Source of the DNA: Pontibacter cellulosilyticus
GTDB lineage: Bacteria > Bacteroidota > Bacteroidia > Cytophagales > Hymenobacteraceae
Length of the DNA stretch: 64,000 nucleotides
Assembly: GCF_014306105.1 (NCBI RefSeq)
Contig: NZ_JACRVF010000001.1
Coordinates: 620,001-684,000, forward strand
Direction: 5' to 3'
Each line of letters begins with the position of its first letter. Within the stretch, counting starts at the first letter, position 1. Positions 42,932 through 50,904 of the stretch are shown here, in pieces. Below the pieces are notes generated by a model. It searched no databases. It was not told where the DNA came from and saw nothing but the letters and a program-made list of their open reading frames with translations. The translations under genes were made by a program, and so were the position numbers.

Positions 42932-43849
42932 CTATGAAAGCAAAGCGTCTAAAAAGCCGACTTCCTCTTTCTCTTTTTTAAACACTAGCAACGGTATGTC
43001 CATGTCATGGCGAAGTATTTTTTCTGTCACGCTTCCTAATACAAAATGTGCAGCAGCTGTAAGTCCTTTGGCTCCAATTACCAGCATGTCGGCACGTACG
43101 CGCTTGGCCTCCATTACTACCAGTGCGCCAATATCGTCGTCATGTCCTTGTCTCACCATAATAAATTGTGCCCGATCTTTAAGCTCCGGGAATTTGCTTA
43201 GCAGCCTGTCATACTTTTCTTGTGCAAACCCCCGCATACGCTCCTCAAATGCCTCATAAGTCATGCCAAGAGTGCGATAGCCAGTAGGAACCTCGTATAC
43301 ATGCAGGCAATACACTTTAACGTTAGGCCTGTTTAATGCTGAATGTAGCACCCTGTTTAAAGCCATCTCGCTGTATTCCGAAAAGTCAATGCTAACGAGT
43401 ATATGATTAAGGTGAGGCTCAGCAGTTTCAGATACAAATAATACTCCTGTCTTACCTAGTCGCAACAATTTTTGAGCAAGTACGCCGCTCCCGCGTAACC
43501 TTAGTTTTCTGCCTACCAGCATCAAATCTATCTGCTTTATTTTAGACCAGTGCAGCAAACCCTTTAGCGGAATCCCCTCCTCTACCAGCACTTCCGTTTC
43601 TGTGTTGATGCCCGAAAAGGCTGTGTTAACACGGGTAGCAATCTGCTGTCGAAGATTTTCATCTGGAGGCAACTGCTGGTGTTCCAGGTCATTTAATAGT
43701 TCCTGTGGGATATCGAGGCTCTTAACGATGTGGATGAAGTATACTTTGTCGATTTGTAGTTCTGCGCTCAAAAAAGCAGCATACCTTATCAGTGTGTCAT
43801 CCATGGGAGTTAGGTCGAGGCCTACCATTATTCGTTTCAGCGTAGTCAT
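42932..43849 (-). CDS. Tandem universal stress protein
   Basis: A 305-residue protein with two Usp domains. The first begins MTTLKRIMVGLDLTPMDDTLIRYAAFLSAEL with KIKQIDLMLVGRKLRLRGSGVLAQKLLRLGKTGVLFVSE. The second begins HILVSIDFSEYSEMALNRVLH with RVRADMLVIGAKGLTAAAHFVLGSVTEKILRHDMDIPLLVFK, whose G-x2-A-x9-G pattern suggests nucleotide binding. Earlier frame codons to 43909 precede the family start, so ATG 43849 is chosen. It lies between nhaA and the mrp operon, opposed to both. Confidence 0.92.
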   Translation of the reverse strand: MTTLKRIMVGLDLTPMDDTLIRYAAFLSAELQIDKVYFIHIVKSLDIPQELLNDLEHQQLPPDENLRQQIATRVNTAFSGINTETEVLVEEGIPLKGLLHWSKIKQIDLMLVGRKLRLRGSGVLAQKLLRLGKTGVLFVSETAEPHLNHILVSIDFSEYSEMALNRVLHSALNRPNVKVYCLHVYEVPTGYRTLGMTYEAFEERMRGFAQEKYDRLLSKFPELKDRAQFIMVRQGHDDDIGALVVMEAKRVRADMLVIGAKGLTAAAHFVLGSVTEKILRHDMDIPLLVFKKEKEEVGFLDALLS

Positions 43850-43986
43850 GGTATTGTGGGTTGTAGTGTTAAGTATAAGAGCTAAGTAACTGAACAGCAG
43901 TTTTTGCAACTAATTGCCCGTATAGGTGTACTACTGTCTAACTACATACGGAACATAACAAAAACATGTAAAAAAATAGAGGTTTT

Positions 43987-46305
43987 ATGCTGTTGGTATT
44001 AACCATTTGCCTTATTATGGCCTTTACAGCACCTTGGTTGTTCAAGATGCTAGGCCGGTATGTGGTTATACCATTCACATTGTTGCCATTTTCCATATTC
44101 AGCTACCTATGCACCTTTTTACCAGCTGTACTATCAGGAAAAGTAGTGCGCTTCTCTTACGGCTGGATACCCTCTTTAGGCATTGATATGCATTTTATGC
44201 TGGATGGGTTAAGCCTGTTCTTTGCTTTACTGGTTACTTTTTTTGGTGGGCTGGTGATGCTATACGCCTCAGGATATCTTAATGGCCATGTACTGTTAGG
44301 GCGCTTTTATCTCTACTTAACTTTGTTTATGGCTGCCATGCTTGGCTTGGTAACCTCCGACAGTATTTTCGGCCTCTTTCTGTTCTGGGAGCTTACCAGT
44401 ATAAGCTCTTACCTCTTAATTGGATTTAACAACGAAGAGGAACGCGTAAGAAAATCTGCCTGGCAGGCCCTTATGGTAACCGGAATGGGAGGTTTGGCTC
44501 TGATGGCGGCATTCATACTGCTCTCGCTTATTTCCGGAAGCTATACTTTTAGCGACTTGCTAAGTATGGAAACAGACATTACGGAGCATTTTCTTTTTTT
44601 ACCGGTGCTGCTGTTGCTGTTAGTGGGTTGCTTTACAAAGTCGGCACAATTTCCGTTTCATTTCTGGCTTCCTAACGCCATGGCAGCTCCAACACCGGTA
44701 AGCGCTTACCTGCACTCCGCCACAATGGTAAAAGCTGGAGTATATCTGCTGGCACGAATGGCTCCTGTAATGGCTGGGTCCGAAGTATGGCAGTATACGC
44801 TGGTGCTGGTTGGCGGCGCTACAGCCCTTTTAGGTGCATTTTTAGCGCTGCAGCACACAGACATGAAAGCCATCCTGGCTTATACTACGATCAGTGCGCT
44901 TGGGCAAATGGTAACTATGATCGGGATTGGCACTACCGTAGCTTTAAAGGCCATGATGGTTTTTTTGCTGGCGCACGCACTCTACAAAGGCACCATGTTT
45001 TTGGCTGCCGGCGCAATAGATCATTGTACCGGCACACGCGATGTAAACAAGCTGCGCGGGCTTGCACGCTACATGCCTGTTACCGCACTAGCCACCACAT
45101 TGGCTGCTTTATCTATGGCCGGACTTATGCCATTTTTCGGTTTTATTGGTAAAGAGCTTTTATACGAGGCAGCCCTTAATAGCAGGTTTTTTGTGTGGCT
45201 TGTTTTTGGGCTCACGTTCCTGACAGGTATAGGCTATGTAACAGTGGCCGTTACACTCAGCTATGGCATCTTCTGGAATATGCCCCGACGCGCAACAAAA
45301 TTAGTGCATCCCCCCGGGTTCAGCTTATATGCGCCAGCCTTCATACTGGGTCTATTAGGTGCAGCTTTTGGACTTATACCCAGGCAAATTGTCACTCCTA
45401 TACTGGAACGCGCTGTACAAAGCATTTCTGGAAACGAACTGGTACAGCTAAAACTATCGCTATGGCATGGCCTTACAAAAGAGTTAGGGCTAAGCGTACT
45501 TACCATTCTGATGGGGCTGCTGCTTTACCGCTATTTAAAAGTAGTACAACAAAAGAGCAGCATCTTAAACCCACTGTACAAATTTGGCCCGAATAATATT
45601 TATCATAAAGCCTTCAGCGGTTTCCTTTTAGCTGCCAAAGCGTTTATTACGGCAATCCAAAACGGTAACCTCAGGCGCTACATTATCTACATAATCCTGT
45701 TTTTTTCGTCGATGATGTTCTATGTGATTTGGAGAGATGCTCCACACATTGATTTTTCTTCCAGAGCACAGCTATTGCAGCAATTGCCTTTCCATGATGT
45801 AGTGATATTTACATTGGTAGTTGCGGCACTGCTTTTTCTGTTGGGCACGCGATCCAGGCTTACATCTATTGTGGTGATGGGCCTGGTCGGGTATTCGGCA
45901 GCCCTCATCTACATTATGTTCGGAGCACCCGACGTAGCTGCCACCCAATTTCTTATAGAGACGCTGACAGTAGTGATATTTGTGTTGCTGCTGCACAAAT
46001 TACCTGCCTTTATTTACCTGTCGCATCAGTTTAACAAGTATAAATACATAGCTATCTCAATACTTTTCGGGGCAGTAATGACCTATACCATGCTGGTAGT
46101 GCAGGACCATACGGTAGAGTCTGAACTGAAAGACTATTTTGGAAAAACAAGTGTACTGCAGGCACACGGCCGCAATATAGTTAATGTCATACTGGTAGAT
46201 TTTAGGGCACTTGATACGTTGGGCGAGATAACGGTATTGGCCGTAGCAGCCCTGGGAATATACGCCTTGTTGCGCATGCAGCCAGAGAAAGGAGACAAAC
46301 CATGA
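43987..46305 (+). CDS. mrpA: Mrp Na+/H+ antiporter subunit A
   Basis: A 772-residue complex-I NuoL-like membrane protein. The proton-channel part (residues 60-500) includes the LFLFWELTSISSYLLIGF (Glu), CFTKSAQFPFHFWLPNAMAAPTPVSAYLHSATMVKAG and VFLLAHALYKGTMFLAAG segments with the functional Lys/His. The C-terminal DUF4040-like part resembles a NuoJ/MrpB extension, with FIYLSHQFNKYKY and the final helices. It is first of seven genes. The end overlaps mrpB by 4 bases (ATGA). Confidence 0.94.
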   Translation: MLLVLTICLIMAFTAPWLFKMLGRYVVIPFTLLPFSIFSYLCTFLPAVLSGKVVRFSYGWIPSLGIDMHFMLDGLSLFFALLVTFFGGLVMLYASGYLNGHVLLGRFYLYLTLFMAAMLGLVTSDSIFGLFLFWELTSISSYLLIGFNNEEERVRKSAWQALMVTGMGGLALMAAFILLSLISGSYTFSDLLSMETDITEHFLFLPVLLLLLVGCFTKSAQFPFHFWLPNAMAAPTPVSAYLHSATMVKAGVYLLARMAPVMAGSEVWQYTLVLVGGATALLGAFLALQHTDMKAILAYTTISALGQMVTMIGIGTTVALKAMMVFLLAHALYKGTMFLAAGAIDHCTGTRDVNKLRGLARYMPVTALATTLAALSMAGLMPFFGFIGKELLYEAALNSRFFVWLVFGLTFLTGIGYVTVAVTLSYGIFWNMPRRATKLVHPPGFSLYAPAFILGLLGAAFGLIPRQIVTPILERAVQSISGNELVQLKLSLWHGLTKELGLSVLTILMGLLLYRYLKVVQQKSSILNPLYKFGPNNIYHKAFSGFLLAAKAFITAIQNGNLRRYIIYIILFFSSMMFYVIWRDAPHIDFSSRAQLLQQLPFHDVVIFTLVVAALLFLLGTRSRLTSIVVMGLVGYSAALIYIMFGAPDVAATQFLIETLTVVIFVLLLHKLPAFIYLSHQFNKYKYIAISILFGAVMTYTMLVVQDHTVESELKDYFGKTSVLQAHGRNIVNVILVDFRALDTLGEITVLAVAALGIYALLRMQPEKGDKP

Positions 46306-46844
46306 GAACCCTGATTTTTGCAACAGCCATACGCATACTAACTCCCTTGTTTCTGGTCTTCTCCCTGTATATTCTGCTTCGCGGGCACAACCATCCCGGC
46401 GGCGGTTTTATTGGTGGCCTTATGGGCTCGATTGCCTTTGTGTTTCACACACTGGCACACGGCACAAAACAAACAGCAAAATCTTATTTCAGCCTCACGT
46501 TTTACAAGTACGACAGAAAACCCCACCACAACAACTTGAGCCATGCCCTTCGCCTGCTCCGAAAAAACATCGTCCGCAACAAGAAAGAGAAACCGATTTT
46601 TATCTGGAACTACTATTTGCTGCGCCTAAGGCCCACTTACCTGATGGCCATCGGGTTAGCGGTAGCTGTAGGCAGCGGTCTTGTTGGTTTGGTGATGGGC
46701 AAGCCTTTTATGGCAGCGTACTGGCTAAAGGTTAAGATACCTTTAGTTGGTTCAGTGGGCACCCCCCTGTTATTCGACACGGGTGTGTACCTGCTCGTGT
46801 TGGGCATGGTGCTTAAAATGGTTTTCACAATGTCTAAAGATTAA
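46302..46844 (+). CDS. mrpB: Mrp antiporter subunit B
   Basis: A 180-residue membrane protein with LFLVFSLYILLRGHNHPGGGFIGGLMGSIAFVFHTLAHG, the hallmark of MrpB/MnhB. A charged loop of about 50 residues before LMAIGLAVAVGSGLVGLVMGKPFMAAYW is longer than in Firmicutes. ATGA overlap with mrpA, 4 bases before mrpC. Confidence 0.93.
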   Translation: MRTLIFATAIRILTPLFLVFSLYILLRGHNHPGGGFIGGLMGSIAFVFHTLAHGTKQTAKSYFSLTFYKYDRKPHHNNLSHALRLLRKNIVRNKKEKPIFIWNYYLLRLRPTYLMAIGLAVAVGSGLVGLVMGKPFMAAYWLKVKIPLVGSVGTPLLFDTGVYLLVLGMVLKMVFTMSKD

Positions 46845-46848
46845 AACA

Positions 46849-47199
46849 ATGGAAATATTACTCCCATTCTTAACCGGTACCTTATTCTCCGTTAGCATCT
46901 ATTTTATTTTGCACCGCCACCTGTTCAAACTTATACTTGGGCTTATACTTTTTGGCCTGTCTACAAACCTGTTCCTGTTTGTAGTAGGTGGAATGAAAAG
47001 GGGTAGCATCGCTATTATTGAACAGGGCAGCAATTTACCTGCCGAGCCTTATGCAGACCCCGTTCCGCAGGCGCTGTTACTTACGGCCATTGTAATCGGG
47101 TTCGGCATTCAGGCATTTTCCATTGTGTTGATCAGGCGGGTGTACCAAACCTTTAAATCAAATAACATGGATAACCTGAACAACAACGAAAAAATCTGA
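46849..47199 (+). CDS. mrpC: Mrp antiporter subunit C
   Basis: A 116-residue NuoK-like subunit with three helices: MEILLPFLTGTLFSVSIYFILHRHLFKLILGLILFGLSTNLFLFVVG then PVPQALLLTAIVIGFGIQAFSIVLIRRVY. The PxPQALxLTAIVI block is diagnostic. The open frame extends back to 46747 inside mrpB, but ATG 46849 is the family start. Confidence 0.93.
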   Translation: MEILLPFLTGTLFSVSIYFILHRHLFKLILGLILFGLSTNLFLFVVGGMKRGSIAIIEQGSNLPAEPYADPVPQALLLTAIVIGFGIQAFSIVLIRRVYQTFKSNNMDNLNNNEKI

Positions 47200-47210
47200 T
47201 TCTAACCGCT

Positions 47211-48719
47211 ATGCCAGCCAATATTCTGCTTATTATACCCTTGTTATTACCTCTTTTAGGGGCCATAACCTGTGTGTTTATGTGGCGGGATATTAAATGG
47301 CAGACTGTAGTGGTATCGTGTGTACAATTGATTTTTGTAGGTATATCAGGTATTATGCTGCAGCAAGTGCTGATGCAGGGTATGCAGGTAACGCAGATTG
47401 GCGGCTGGCCTGCTCCTTATGGTATTACGTTAGTGGCGGATGTTTTAAGTGCACTGATGCTCCTGACTACAAGCATAGCCGGACTTGCCGTATTTATGTT
47501 CTCGCATGTAGCCTTAGATAAATCGCGCAAGAAATTTGGTTTTTTTCCGCTGTTCCTATTGCTGCAGATGGGCGTGAGCGGCGTTTGCCTGACAGGTGAC
47601 ATCTTTAACCTCTATGTATGGTTTGAGGTGCTCCTTATCTGCAGCTTTGCTTTGATCGCCTTGGGTAGCAAGAAGTCTCAGCTGGAGGGTGCTTTAAAGT
47701 ATGTAACAATTAACTTTATTGCATCGGGTTTGCTGCTTACAGGTGTTGGGGTGGTATATGCATTGTATGGTGCGCTTAACCTGGCCGAATTGGCCTTACT
47801 GGTAAGGTCGGAGCACGTAAACGCGGAGCTGCTCGCATTGCCAGGCATCTTTTTCCTGACCGGGTTTGGTATTAAGGCTGCTATATTCCCTCTGTTTTTC
47901 TGGTTACCGGCTTCTTATCATACGCCACCCATTGCTGTCTCTGCGTTTGTTGCCGGTATCGTATCCAAAATAGGTATTTATACTTTGCTGCGTTTATACA
48001 GTCTCATTTTTTCAGTGGAGGGAGATTATGCGCAGCCTCTTCTGCTGCTGCTTTCTGGCCTAACCATGGTAGTAGGTGTAGTAGGCGCCGCTGCACAGGT
48101 AGACTTCAGAAAAATACTCTCCTTTCATATTATTAGCCAGATCGGGTACATGCTGATGGGCATAGCCATTTATACTCCGCTGGCCGTTGCCGGAAGCATC
48201 TTTTTTGTGATACACAACATGCTTGTCAAAACAAATCTTTTCCTGGTTAGTGGCGTGGTGGCACGAAGGCACCGTTCTTTCTCCTTAACAAGGCTTGGTG
48301 GAGTATATTTAAAGCATCCTACTCTCTCCTTCTTGTTTCTCATCTCTGCACTCTCACTGGCTGGTTTGCCACCCTTATCTGGCTTTTGGGGTAAGCTGAT
48401 GCTGGCAAAGGGCGGCTTTCAGGCAGGTAATTACATTTTGGTTGCCACATCGCTGTGTGTAAGCCTGGTAACGCTGCTCTCCATGACGAAGATTTGGAAT
48501 GAGGTGTTCTGGAAACCCAGGCCAAAGCGGCTAAAGCAATCAACACACGAAACAATGGGTACCTATACCTTATACTTCCCGGTTTTCTTTTTGCTGGTGT
48601 TTATACTTATACTTGGTGTTTTTGCTGACCCTGTAATACAGGTATGTAAAATTGCAGCACAAGAAGTCTTCCACAGCGAAATATACATTAATGCCGTACT
48701 AAAAGATAAACGGCCGTAG
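47211..48719 (+). CDS. mrpD: Mrp antiporter subunit D
   Basis: A 502-residue NuoN/NuoM-like subunit. NLYVWFEVLLICSFALIALGS (Glu in helix 5), FGIKAAIFPLFFWLPASYHTPPIAVSAFVAGIVSKIGIY and VIHNMLVKTNLFLVSGVVARR show the proton-channel Lys and His residues. LSLAGLPPLSGFWGKLMLAKGGF is the family end signature. Next to mrpE (3 bases). Confidence 0.94.
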   Translation: MPANILLIIPLLLPLLGAITCVFMWRDIKWQTVVVSCVQLIFVGISGIMLQQVLMQGMQVTQIGGWPAPYGITLVADVLSALMLLTTSIAGLAVFMFSHVALDKSRKKFGFFPLFLLLQMGVSGVCLTGDIFNLYVWFEVLLICSFALIALGSKKSQLEGALKYVTINFIASGLLLTGVGVVYALYGALNLAELALLVRSEHVNAELLALPGIFFLTGFGIKAAIFPLFFWLPASYHTPPIAVSAFVAGIVSKIGIYTLLRLYSLIFSVEGDYAQPLLLLLSGLTMVVGVVGAAAQVDFRKILSFHIISQIGYMLMGIAIYTPLAVAGSIFFVIHNMLVKTNLFLVSGVVARRHRSFSLTRLGGVYLKHPTLSFLFLISALSLAGLPPLSGFWGKLMLAKGGFQAGNYILVATSLCVSLVTLLSMTKIWNEVFWKPRPKRLKQSTHETMGTYTLYFPVFFLLVFILILGVFADPVIQVCKIAAQEVFHSEIYINAVLKDKRP

Positions 48720-48722
48720 CTT

Positions 48723-49220
48723 ATGCGTACATTTTATCTGCATTCTGCCATTGCATTTATAGCTGCTTACCTGATCACGCACCAGGATCCTCCCCCATTG
48801 CCTTACAATGCGTTTACTGCAGCTTTTGTGTTCCTAGCCATTTTCTGGACCCTATGGTTAACCAGCTGGTTTTACAACAGAGCGTACTTGCGTAAAATGC
48901 CAAAAGCGATAAGCTTCGCAGCCTTTTTTTTAAAAGAACTGCTAATAGCCAATGTTAAAATTGCCTACGATATCATTACGCCCCGCTACCACATGCAGCC
49001 CACGGTCATCGCACTGCCGCTGACGGTAAAAACAGAATTCGAGATTACGCTTTTAGCCTGTATGATCACCCTTACGCCCGGAACACTCAGCATTGATGTA
49101 AGCGATAACCGCAAAGTATTGTATGTACATTCACTCTATATAAAGCATAACAATACCGAAGCCCTGAAAAAATACATAAAAGACGGGTTTGAGCGACGCT
49201 TGTTAGAACTTACCACATGA
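48723..49220 (+). CDS. mrpE: Mrp antiporter subunit E
   Basis: A 165-residue protein with two N-terminal helices and a cytoplasmic domain. LKELLIANVKIAYDIITPRYHMQPTVIALPL and ITLLACMITLTPGTLSIDVSDNRKVLYVHSLYI are the MrpE family core. Overlaps mrpF by 4 bases. Confidence 0.93.
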   Translation: MRTFYLHSAIAFIAAYLITHQDPPPLPYNAFTAAFVFLAIFWTLWLTSWFYNRAYLRKMPKAISFAAFFLKELLIANVKIAYDIITPRYHMQPTVIALPLTVKTEFEITLLACMITLTPGTLSIDVSDNRKVLYVHSLYIKHNNTEALKKYIKDGFERRLLELTT

Positions 49221-49486
49221 GTCTGTTCCAGCTAACCCTTACCATTGCAATGGCCACTTTAAGCCTATGCTTGCTGCTTACCGCCATACGGTTTGCCATC
49301 GGTCCAACGCTGCCTGACCGCATCACAGCATTTGACCTGATTGTGGCAAACGTAATAGGGATAATAGCTATTTATACTGAATTTACTGGAAACGAAGACT
49401 TTATAGACGTGGCAATTATACTTTCGGTATTTGGTTTTCTGGGCTCGGTTACTTTCGCATTTTACATCATGAAAATAAACAAATAA
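49217..49486 (+). CDS. mrpF: Mrp antiporter subunit F
   Basis: An 89-residue three-helix subunit: AIRFAIGPTLPDRITAFDLIVANVIGIIAIYTEFTGNEDFIDVAIILSVFGFLGSVTFA. The GPTxPDRxxAxD motif is diagnostic of MrpF/MnhF. Confidence 0.93.
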   Translation: MSLFQLTLTIAMATLSLCLLLTAIRFAIGPTLPDRITAFDLIVANVIGIIAIYTEFTGNEDFIDVAIILSVFGFLGSVTFAFYIMKINK

Positions 49487-49487
49487 C

Positions 49488-49928
49488 ATGCTCGAAAACC
49501 TGAACCTGGAAGTTGTAAAAGAGATTGTAAGCTGTGTGCTGATATTGATGGGTGTATGCTTTATGTTTATTGCCACGATTGGATTGCTCCGCTTCCCGGA
49601 TTTTTACATTCGCATGTCAGCTATCACTAAAGGGGCTACGCTTGGAGTTGGCCTGATTCTGCTTGGCCTTGGAATTTACTTTAACCAACCAGACATCATG
49701 CTGAAGGTATTGGCTATTATTATATTTACTTTTATCACAGCTCCCGTTGCAGCACACGTTATCGGAAGAACCGCCGTTAGAAATCACTCACCGTTCTGGC
49801 CTAAAACCAACCTACAGGAATTTGAAGAATATATGTTGAAAGACCACCTGGAGAAAATGAAGAACCATGACCGGTATGCAGAGGAACACCACGAAGTGCC
49901 AAAGCCTAGTGATGGTGGTGGTACCTGA
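49488..49928 (+). CDS. mrpG: Mrp antiporter subunit G
   Basis: A 146-residue protein with LMGVCFMFIATIGLLRFPDFYIRMSAITKGATLGVGLILLG, the MrpG signature, then ITAPVAAHVIGRTAVRNHSPFW. The hydrophilic C-terminal 35 residues are longer than typical MrpG. Last gene of the operon; its end overlaps the convergent metallophosphoesterase gene by 23 bases. Confidence 0.93.
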   Translation: MLENLNLEVVKEIVSCVLILMGVCFMFIATIGLLRFPDFYIRMSAITKGATLGVGLILLGLGIYFNQPDIMLKVLAIIIFTFITAPVAAHVIGRTAVRNHSPFWPKTNLQEFEEYMLKDHLEKMKNHDRYAEEHHEVPKPSDGGGT

Positions 49929-50718
49929 TAAAGGGCCTCACAGATTTGGCATAGGTATCAAAGGAATCTACGGAATGGAGTACATGATCCGGATAGGTCA
50001 GTGCCGTTAATCTGCCCCCAAACACACACCCAGTATCGATGTTGATGGTGTTATTGCGCCACAGCGGTTCATGCACCGGCGTATGACCATATACTACAAT
50101 GGCCTTCCCGCAATACTCTGCTGCCCAGTCCAGGCGGATGGGCAGACCGTGCTCGTCTGTTTCGCCGGTTGTGGGCCCATAAAGGCAAAGGTCGCGTACT
50201 CCTTTTGAATTTATACCGTGTAGCTGTTCTTCCAGACCGGCATGGGCCACAACTAACCGCCCTTCATCCAGAATAATGTGATGTGGCAAATTCAAGAGAA
50301 ACTTCTTCATGCGATCTTTAAAAGGCTTGCCATACCCTTTTAGCTGCGCCACAGTAAATTCGAGCCCGTGCCTTACGCGCACGTTTCTGCCAAGGAGCAG
50401 GCGCAACAGCTTATCGTCGTGGTTTCCGCTTACACAATAGGCCATGCCCGCATCAACCATATCCATTACCAAACGCACTACTTCCGGTGAGTTTGGTCCT
50501 CTGTCTACCAGATCACCAACAAATATGACCATGCTCTCATCTGGCCTGCTTATAAGGTACTTTTCGGAAGCATCATCAAACGTAACATTATACTTTAGCT
50601 GTTCCAGCAAAGCCACGAGTTCTCCAAAGCAGCCATGCACATCACCTATTATATGAAAAGGGCCATGCAGTTGATGCAACTCCAGAATGCTGTGCTCTAT
50701 GGGTGCTAATTTTGGCAT
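49906..50718 (-). CDS. Calcineurin-like metallophosphoesterase (PrpE/ApaH-type)
   Basis: A 270-residue PP2A-like phosphatase. The metal motifs are GDVHG (FHIIGDVHGCFGELVALLEQL), GDLVDRGP and GNHDDK, with late HAG and YGHTP histidines and INIDTGCVFGGRLTAL near the end. Closest known members act on diadenosine tetraphosphate, phosphoproteins or polynucleotide ends; which applies is unclear. The C-terminus is RYHHHH, a run of four His coded inside the mrpG overlap. It is convergent with mrpG. Confidence 0.9.
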   Translation of the reverse strand: MPKLAPIEHSILELHQLHGPFHIIGDVHGCFGELVALLEQLKYNVTFDDASEKYLISRPDESMVIFVGDLVDRGPNSPEVVRLVMDMVDAGMAYCVSGNHDDKLLRLLLGRNVRVRHGLEFTVAQLKGYGKPFKDRMKKFLLNLPHHIILDEGRLVVAHAGLEEQLHGINSKGVRDLCLYGPTTGETDEHGLPIRLDWAAEYCGKAIVVYGHTPVHEPLWRNNTINIDTGCVFGGRLTALTYPDHVLHSVDSFDTYAKSVRPFIRYHHHH

Positions 50719-50831
50719 ACGTTACGCTTTTGTTCTATACTTATAGTCTACTTAAACAGCCTCTCCTGGTTTTGGGTTGGGGCTTTTCGTGTTATTAAAA
50801 TGTAAAAGGGCAGATGTTTCGCAATTAATGA

Positions 50832-50861
50832 TTGGCCTTCGGAATGCTTATGCTAAATTTG
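50832..50861 (+). promoter_or_regulatory. Promoter of the ClC-CBS gene
   Basis: TTG (50832-50834), 19-base spacer, TAAATTTG (50854-50861), matching the Bacteroidota -33/-7 pattern. Transcription should start near 50867, about 38 bases before ATG 50905. Confidence 0.65.
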
Positions 50862-50904
50862 CAGTCTAAACATCATTATATGATTTTCAGGCTAACCATC
50901 TGAA

